Of a DNA stretch of 8,706 bases, positions 1-6,000 are shown one piece after another. The position numbers and the translations under genes were made by a program. This stretch comes from Castellaniella sp. UBA6218 (lineage in GTDB: Bacteria > Pseudomonadota > Gammaproteobacteria > Burkholderiales > Burkholderiaceae_B). The stretch spans positions 1 through 8,706 of the forward strand of contig DISE01000015.1 of the NCBI GenBank assembly GCA_002421865.1. Reading direction: 5' to 3'. Under the pieces are notes generated by a model, which had not been told where the DNA came from, did not search any database, and saw only the letters and a list, made by a program, of their open reading frames with translations. Position 1 is the stretch's first letter. Each line of letters starts with the position of its first letter.

Positions 1-2025
<2,025 letters not shown>

Positions 2026-2035
2026 GCGCGGGGCA

Positions 2036-2062
2036 CGGACACTTCCACGGATCCTGTAGAAT
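2036..2062 (+). promoter_or_regulatory. Candidate promoter for nhaA
   Basis: TAGAAT at 2057-2062 matches the -10 consensus at four of six positions and lies in a TGTAGAATG context. The best -35 is CGGACA at 2036-2041 (GACA matches), but the spacer is only 15 nt, so the -35 is weak. If used, transcription would start near 2068-2070, right at the beginning of the structured leader. The call rests mainly on the -10 and its position. Confidence 0.33.
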
Positions 2063-2067
2063 GTCCC

Positions 2068-2140
2068 GCTCCGGGTGTTAGCCGCATCGTGCGGCGGGAC
2101 AGGACAGCGCGCTGGTCGGGCCGCCACGCAGGAAACCCGC
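2068..2140 (+). promoter_or_regulatory. Structured 5' leader of nhaA, candidate riboswitch (nhaA-I / Li+-I-like)
   Basis: Seen: a 6-bp perfect stem GCCGCA/TGCGGC (2081-2086 with 2090-2095, loop TCG), preceded by CCGGGTGTTA and followed by GGGACAGGAC. A second small hairpin occupies 2103-2117 (CAG/CTG around CGCG, extended by GA/TC with one bulged G). CGGGT at 2072-2076 can pair with ACCCG at 2135-2139, which abuts the Shine-Dalgarno AGGAAA at 2130-2135; this would form a pseudoknot-like lid. A competing helix pairs 2090-2097 with 2121-2130. Known: structured RNA motifs called nhaA-I and nhaA-II, later reported as Li+ riboswitch classes, occur upstream of nhaA in proteobacteria. Inferred: class assignment is from memory of the motif's general look and its position, not from a covariance-model match. 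An unrelated translational leader is the alternative. Confidence 0.45.
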
Positions 2141-2144
2141 GACC

Positions 2145-3488
2145 ATGTCCAGAACACCGCCGCAAGAAATCCCGCGCGCCCAATTGCTTGCCGAACGCGC
2201 TTTTTCCACGCTCGAGCGTTTTCTCCATATCGAAGCCGTCAGCGGCGCCATCCTCCTGCTGGCGGCCGCTTGCGCCCTGATCTGGGCCAATTCCCCGCTG
2301 GCCCACGGCTATCACACGCTCTGGCACACGCCGCTGACCATCGGACTGGGCGATTTCGTCTTTTCACGATCCCTGCATTTCTGGATCAACGACGCCCTGA
2401 TGACCGTGTTCTTCCTGGTCGTGGGCATGGAAATCCGCCGCGAGATCCACGAAGGCGGCCTCAGCGATCCGCGTCAGGCGGCGCTTCCCATGGCGGCGGC
2501 CCTGGGGGGCGTGGTCGTCCCGGCGCTCATCTACGTCGCGCTCAACGCCGAACCCGCCAGCCGCCAGGGCTGGGCGGTCCCGACCGCCACCGACATCGCC
2601 TTCGCGGTGGGAGTGCTGGCGCTGCTGGGCCGCTCGATCCCGGGCAACGTCCGCGTGTTCCTGCTGGCGCTGGCCATCATCGACGACATCGTCGCGGTAC
2701 TGATCATCGCATTCTTCTATTCCGGCGGACTGCAGTATGGCGGCTTCCTGGTGGCGATCCTGGGCATCCTGCTGGTATTCGGCCTGCAACGCATCGGCGT
2801 CGGCTCGGCCCTGGCCTACGTGATCCCCGGCGCGGTCGTCTGGAGCGGACTGCTGATCACCGGCGCCCACCCCACCCTGGCCGGCGTGGCGCTGGGCCTG
2901 ATGACACCGGTGCGCTCGATTCCCATGCGCGAACCGCCGCTGGACGCACTGTCGCGCGCGATCGGCGACCTGCCCGGCCGGAAGACCTCGTCTGATCCGG
3001 GCATCGGCCCGTTGGCCGGACCGCTCCGGCGGCTGCGCCTGGCCCAGCGGGAACTGCGCCCGCCCGTAGTGCGCGTGCAGACGGCGCTGCACCCCTGGGT
3101 GGCCTTCATCGTCATGCCGCTGTTCGCGCTGGCCAACGCCGGGGTCACCCTCTCCGGCGTGGATCTGACGATGTCCGGCCCTCAGCGGGTGATGGCCGGC
3201 GTGGCCGTGGCGCTGGTCGCCGGCAAGGCGGTCGGCGTGATCGGGGCGAGCTGGCTGGTGGTCCGCCTGGGCTGGTGCCGTCTGCCGCCCGGCGTCAGCT
3301 GGAGTGGCGTGTGCCTGATCGGCTTGCTGGCGGGGATCGGATTCACGATGTCGATTTTCATCGCGATGCTGGCCTTCGCCGACGAGGGTCTGCTGGCCGC
3401 CGCGAAACTGGGGGTGCTGGTGGGTTCGCTGACGGCCGCGACCCTGGGGCTGGCCTGGGGAGCCGCAATGATCCGGCGGCGCGTCTGA
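2145..3488 (+). CDS. nhaA: Na+/H+ antiporter NhaA
   Basis: Inner-membrane antiporter that exports Na+ (or Li+) in exchange for protons, for sodium and pH homeostasis. The ATG at 2145 has AGGAAA at 2130-2135, nine bases upstream. Visible signatures: N-terminal FLHIEAVSGAILLLAAACALIWANSPL; FWINDALMTVFFLVVGMEIRRE; TATDIAFAVG with D150; and LALAIIDDIVAVLIIAFFYS with D180/D181, matching the E. coli ion-site aspartates D133 and D163/D164. K361 (VAGKAVGVIG) aligns with E. coli K300, and the end has GIGFTMSIFIAMLAF. At 447 residues it is longer than the E. coli protein (388). Most of the excess lies in an Arg/Pro-rich hydrophilic segment, about residues 257-315, between TM VIII and the HPWVAF motif of TM IX. 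It appears monocistronic: 119 bp separate it from valS and 93 bp from the next gene. The leader suggests ligand control. Identity is secure. Confidence 0.96.
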   Translation: MSRTPPQEIPRAQLLAERAFSTLERFLHIEAVSGAILLLAAACALIWANSPLAHGYHTLWHTPLTIGLGDFVFSRSLHFWINDALMTVFFLVVGMEIRREIHEGGLSDPRQAALPMAAALGGVVVPALIYVALNAEPASRQGWAVPTATDIAFAVGVLALLGRSIPGNVRVFLLALAIIDDIVAVLIIAFFYSGGLQYGGFLVAILGILLVFGLQRIGVGSALAYVIPGAVVWSGLLITGAHPTLAGVALGLMTPVRSIPMREPPLDALSRAIGDLPGRKTSSDPGIGPLAGPLRRLRLAQRELRPPVVRVQTALHPWVAFIVMPLFALANAGVTLSGVDLTMSGPQRVMAGVAVALVAGKAVGVIGASWLVVRLGWCRLPPGVSWSGVCLIGLLAGIGFTMSIFIAMLAFADEGLLAAAKLGVLVGSLTAATLGLAWGAAMIRRRV

Positions 3489-3537
3489 ACCGGCGCGTTC
3501 ACCCTTCGTTCATCCATTCCGATCTATGCTGCAGACA

Positions 3538-3555
3538 GGCGGGGCCGCTCCCGCC
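3538..3555 (+). terminator. GC-rich hairpin between nhaA and the b561 gene, possible terminator
   Basis: GGCGGG (3538-3543) pairs perfectly with CCCGCC (3550-3555) across a 6-nt loop and is followed by TTTCCCTTC, a poor but pyrimidine-rich tail. It sits 49 bp after the nhaA stop and 14 bp before the AGGAG ribosome site of the next gene. It could terminate nhaA transcription or be a hairpin in the leader of the cytochrome gene. A possible -10 (TATGCT, 3525-3530) lies just upstream, but I see no convincing -35. Confidence 0.35.
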
Positions 3556-3581
3556 TTTCCCTTCGGATCAGGAGACTTCCC

Positions 3582-4148
3582 ATGTCCGTCCCCGCTCACC
3601 GCTACCACAGCCTGTCGATCGGCGCGCACTGGCTGACGCTGGCGCTGTTGATCGCCCTCTATTCGCTGATCGAACTGCGCGGGCTGGCCCCGAAAGGCAG
3701 CGACCTGCGCGATGCAATGAAGATATGGCATGGCATGCTCGGCCTGACCGTGCTGTGCCTGACCGTCATCCGCCTGATGCTGCGCCTGGCGTTCCGCGCC
3801 CCGCCCATCACCCCGCCACCATCTCCCCGGCTGCACGATCTGTCGCGCGCCGCGCACGCCGCCCTGTACCTGTTCCTGGTCGCGGCCCCTCTGCTGGGCT
3901 GGCTGACCCTGAGCGCCCAGGGCAAAGCGGTGCCGTTCTTCGGCTTCGAATGGCCCGCCCTGATGGCGCCGGACAAGGCGCTGGGCCATAGCCTGGAAGA
4001 CATCCATGGCACCCTGGGCACGCTGGGCTACTTTCTGATCGGCCTGCACGCCCTGGCGGCGCTATACCATCACTACTTCATGCGTGATGACACATTGCTG
4101 CGCATGCTGCCGGCGCGGCGGAACGGCCGGAAGTCCACCGGGTCCTAG
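3582..4148 (+). CDS. Cytochrome b561 family di-heme membrane protein (CybB-like)
   Basis: Bacterial cytochrome b561: a four-helix inner-membrane protein with two b hemes that exchanges electrons with the quinone pool; E. coli CybB is described as a superoxide:ubiquinone oxidoreductase. The start ATG at 3582 has AGGAG at 3570-3574, seven bases away. The 188-residue length fits the family. Four histidines match the ligand pattern: H16 (GAHW), H50 (KIWHGMLG), H142 (DIHGTLG) and H156 (IGLHALAALYHHY). The spacings of 34 (H16-H50) and 14 (H142-H156) are those I recall for E. coli CybB (H13/H47 and H137/H151). Hydrophobic segments lie near residues 16-36, 50-70, 92-111 and 143-165. The C-terminus is short and basic (MLPARRNGRK). 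It stands alone, convergent with the DUF2892 gene. The electron acceptor and donor cannot be told from sequence. Confidence 0.93.
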   Translation: MSVPAHRYHSLSIGAHWLTLALLIALYSLIELRGLAPKGSDLRDAMKIWHGMLGLTVLCLTVIRLMLRLAFRAPPITPPPSPRLHDLSRAAHAALYLFLVAAPLLGWLTLSAQGKAVPFFGFEWPALMAPDKALGHSLEDIHGTLGTLGYFLIGLHALAALYHHYFMRDDTLLRMLPARRNGRKSTGS

Positions 4149-4153
4149 AACCC

Positions 4154-4194
4154 GCCCGCATGGGTCGCGGCGCCGCGCCGCGACCCATGCGGGC
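4154..4194. terminator. Perfect 18-bp inverted repeat in the convergent gap, probable bidirectional terminator
   Basis: Left arm 4154-4171 (GCCCGCATGGGTCGCGGC) and right arm 4177-4194 are exact reverse complements, with loop GCCGC. The element begins 6 bp after the stop of the cytochrome gene and ends 6 bp before the stop of the minus-strand DUF2892 gene, so it fills nearly the whole 52-bp gap. Neither side has a T-tract (AGCCCCCTAA on plus, GGGTTCTAGG on minus), so it is not a textbook intrinsic terminator. It may be an mRNA 3'-end stabiliser or a tail-less terminator serving both operons. Confidence 0.65.
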
Positions 4195-4200
4195 AGCCCC

Positions 4201-4398
4201 CTAATTCCTGGATTTCAACGGACAGGTGTTGATGCCCAGCACCGCATACAGCGGGCAGAAACGGAACAGCGCGGTGGCCACGGCCACCAGTCCCAGCCAG
4301 CCCCACCAGCCAATGGTGCCGTTGGCGGCCAGCAGGATGAGTACGAGGCCGAGAACCAGGCGAAGAATGCGGTCGATCGTGCCGATGTTGAACTTCAT
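4201..4398 (-). CDS. DUF2892 family small inner-membrane protein (YgaP-like membrane domain)
   Basis: A 65-residue protein with two hydrophobic helices, about residues 11-24 (LRLVLGLVLILLAA) and 29-47 (IGWWGWLGLVAVATALFRF), and a FCPLYAVLGINTCP tail with C48 and C59. This matches DUF2892, the membrane part of E. coli YgaP, where it follows a rhodanese domain; here it is free-standing. It begins MKFNIGTIDRILR, a typical N-terminus of the family. The start is ATG at 4398-4396 with AGGAG (minus strand, bases 4408-4404) five bases upstream. A longer reading of the same frame would run back into the regulator gene out of frame and has no support. It lies 11 nt behind the ArsR gene, so it is co-transcribed and presumably responds to the same signal. 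The biochemical role of isolated DUF2892 proteins is not known to me; a thiol or sulfur link is inferred from YgaP. Confidence 0.88.
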   Translation of the reverse strand: MKFNIGTIDRILRLVLGLVLILLAANGTIGWWGWLGLVAVATALFRFCPLYAVLGINTCPLKSRN

Positions 4399-4409
4399 GG
4401 TGACTCCTG

Positions 4410-4814
4410 TCAGGGTAGTTCGCGGGAAGGATCTGGTGTGCCTCCGCGCAGTGCCGCGAAGGCCGCGCGCTGAGCCGCCGATTGTTCGATCTGCCGCAGG
4501 ATGCTGCCGCAGACGAGGTCGCACAAGGCATTGACCGAAGGATCGGCGATCCGGTAATAGACACTGTTGCCGCGGGTCTCGCGCTCGACCAGCCCGTGCT
4601 TCCTCAGCACGGACAAGTGGCGGGAAACGTTCGCCGCCGTGTAGTCGCATTGCTGCGCCAGTTCGCCCACGTTGTATTCGCCCTGGCGCAGCAGGCTCAG
4701 GATATGCAGCCGGGTCGGTTCGGACAGGGCCCTGAAATAGGCCGCGACCGGCTCGAGGACTTCGGGGGGCAGATGACCCATTCCGGAAAGCTCACAGACT
4801 GATGGATGAAGCAT
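4410..4814 (-). CDS. ArsR/SmtB-family winged-helix transcriptional regulator
   Basis: A 134-residue repressor-type regulator. Residues 19-42 (VLEPVAAYFRALSEPTRLHILSLL) form the usual entry helices. Residues 47-75 (YNVGELAQQC...NVSRHLSVLRKHGLV) are the helix-turn-helix, and 77-89 (ERETRGNSVYYRI) the wing. Cysteines are C7, C56 (end of the first HTH helix), C98 and C102 (LCDLVCGS, last helix). The canonical ArsR CVC motif is absent, and the position where BigR/SqrR-type persulfide sensors carry their first cysteine (LSLL) seems to be serine 40, so the ligand is not assignable. Start choice: ATG at 4814 has CGGGA seven bases away. TTG at 4844 would extend into the operator, and ATG at 4781 would still keep the whole domain. 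It is divergent from the efflux operon and 11 nt ahead of the DUF2892 gene, so it most likely represses both and itself. Confidence 0.93.
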   Translation of the reverse strand: MLHPSVCELSGMGHLPPEVLEPVAAYFRALSEPTRLHILSLLRQGEYNVGELAQQCDYTAANVSRHLSVLRKHGLVERETRGNSVYYRIADPSVNALCDLVCGSILRQIEQSAAQRAAFAALRGGTPDPSRELP

Positions 4815-4840
4815 GAGTGTATCCCGCTGACCCTGACTAA

Positions 4841-4860
4841 TCAATTGAATGTCTAATTGA
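4841..4860. promoter_or_regulatory. Candidate operator 1 (inverted repeat over the -35)
   Basis: TCAATT (4841-4846) and AATTGA (4855-4860) are perfect inverted arms around an 8-bp centre, in an AT-rich island inside GC-rich DNA. The right arm overlaps the -35 TTGACT (4857-4862) of the efflux promoter, so a bound dimer would block RNA polymerase. Its size suits an ArsR-family dimer. The assignment to the adjacent regulator is inferred from position. Confidence 0.5.
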
Positions 4861-4885
4861 CTATTTGCGTATTTGGTTAAATAAT
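4857..4885 (+). promoter_or_regulatory. Sigma-70-type promoter of the RND efflux operon
   Basis: TTGACT (4857-4862, five of six consensus bases) and AATAAT (4880-4885, five of six) are separated by the ideal 17 bp. This is the best promoter in the window. Transcription should start near 4892-4893. It faces away from the regulator gene. Confidence 0.7.
4870..4883. promoter_or_regulatory. Candidate operator 2 (inverted repeat over the -10)
   Basis: TATTT (4870-4874) and AAATA (4879-4883) are perfect inverted arms around GGTT, overlapping the -10 AATAAT. With operator 1 it covers both promoter elements. Short AT-rich inverted repeats arise by chance more easily, so this one is less certain. Confidence 0.35.
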
Positions 4886-4926
4886 AACATCAAATGAATG
4901 CCGCTCATGAAGAAAGCATCCACACC

Positions 4927-6000
4927 ATGCCCGCACACCGTCCGCCCGCCTTCATCCGTCCGCTCCGTTCCCGTTTCGTCCGCCACGCGGGGTCCGGCCT
5001 GCTGTGCGCCTGTCTGGCGCTGACCGCTCAGGCGCAGCCCCTTCCGCCAACGGTCCCGGTCAGCGCCATCACCGCGCCCGACCGCTTGAGTCTCGACGGT
5101 ACGGTCCAGGCCATCCGCGAAGCCACGATCGCCGCCCAGGTCGCCGGGACGGTGGCCGCCGTCGACATCCAGGCGGGCGATGAAGTCCACGCGGGGCAGG
5201 CTCTGCTGCGTCTGGACGCCCGGGAGGCCGGACAGGCACGGCAGGCGGCCCAGGCCCTGATCCGCGAAGCGGACGCTGAACTCGCCCTGGCGCAGGCCGA
5301 GCTGCGTCGCCGCAAGGCGCTGTACGAACAGCGCTACATCAGCCAGGCCGCCTATCAGCAGGCCCAGGCTCGCGCAGAAACGGCACGTGCCCAGGCGGCG
5401 GCCCGACATGCCCAGGCTGGCGCCGCGCAGACGCATCAGGACTATTTCACGATTCTGGCGCCGCATGACGGGCTGGTCAGCCGTCTGGACGCCCACCCGG
5501 GCGACATGGTCATGCCCGGCCAGCCATTGGCCATGCTTTTCGATCCAGGCGCATTGCGCATCGAGGCGACCGTCCCGCAGCGCCACGCCGCCCGGCTGGC
5601 GCCCCAGGCCCACGTTCAATGGCCCCCGGGCTATACGGACCTGCCCGGAACGCTGCCCGTCCAGATCCTGCCGGCGCGGGATCCCGGCAGCCTGACGGGC
5701 ACCATCCGCCTCGCCCTGCCGCCCGGCGCGCACGGCCCCGCCCCGGGCACCCTCGTGCGCATTCAGATCGATCTCGACGGCACCGAGCGCACGCGGCTCT
5801 GGATCCCGGCCGGGGCCATCGTCCGGCATGCCGATCTGCGCGGCGTCTATGTGCTGGACACGGACGGCGCTCCCCGTCTGCGGCAGGTCCGCCTGGGACC
5901 ATCGGACGGCGACCTCGTCGAGATCCTGGCGGGGTTGCGGGAGGGCGAAGCCGTCGTGCGCAACCCCGACCTCCTTTCTCCGGAGGGCCGGACGCGATGA
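4927..6000 (+). CDS. RND efflux periplasmic adaptor (membrane fusion) protein, HlyD/AcrA type
   Basis: Periplasmic adaptor that links an inner-membrane RND pump to an outer-membrane channel. The 357 residues counted from ATG 4927 begin with a basic stretch and a hydrophobic signal segment (GLLCACLALTAQA, about 24-36), probably cut after TAQA. LCAC is only weakly lipobox-like. Then come the first lipoyl/barrel-sandwich half (AAQVAGTVAAVDIQAGDEVHAGQ, about 69-91), an Ala/Gln/Arg-rich alpha-hairpin (about 99-168), and the second lipoyl half (ILAPHDGLVSRLDAHPGDMVMPGQ, about 176-199). A beta-barrel and a membrane-proximal domain (LWIPAGAIVRH...LREGEAVV) complete it. A start at 4894 would add 11 residues, but its ATG lies about 2 nt after the predicted transcription start. 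ATG 4927 has AAGAAAG ten bases upstream and is preferred. The stop overlaps the pump's ATG (ATGA). Substrate is unknown. Confidence 0.92.
   Translation: MPAHRPPAFIRPLRSRFVRHAGSGLLCACLALTAQAQPLPPTVPVSAITAPDRLSLDGTVQAIREATIAAQVAGTVAAVDIQAGDEVHAGQALLRLDAREAGQARQAAQALIREADAELALAQAELRRRKALYEQRYISQAAYQQAQARAETARAQAAARHAQAGAAQTHQDYFTILAPHDGLVSRLDAHPGDMVMPGQPLAMLFDPGALRIEATVPQRHAARLAPQAHVQWPPGYTDLPGTLPVQILPARDPGSLTGTIRLALPPGAHGPAPGTLVRIQIDLDGTERTRLWIPAGAIVRHADLRGVYVLDTDGAPRLRQVRLGPSDGDLVEILAGLREGEAVVRNPDLLSPEGRTR

Noticed and set aside
2075..2995. A 306-codon plus-strand frame overlapping the start of nhaA.
   Set aside because: Arg/Pro-rich shadow of nhaA. It would run through the structured leader and has no ribosome site or domain.
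3499..3530. A promoter for the b561 gene (TATGCT at 3525-3530).
   Set aside because: No acceptable -35 at 16-18 bp; TTCGTT is 14 bp away and TTCACC 20 bp away. Left as a remark only.
4201..4650. Longer version of the DUF2892 protein (149 residues).
   Set aside because: The N-terminal extension is an out-of-frame reading of the ArsR gene. ATG 4398 has its own AGGAG and gives the canonical family N-terminus.
4410..4844. TTG start for the ArsR-family regulator at 4844.
   Set aside because: It would begin inside the inverted repeat proposed as operator, has no Shine-Dalgarno, and the ATG at 4814 is better supported.
4945..5015. Lipoprotein signal in the efflux adaptor (LCAC).
   Set aside because: The hydrophobic segment ahead of the cysteine is only a few residues, and a cleavage site after TAQA fits an ordinary secreted protein better.
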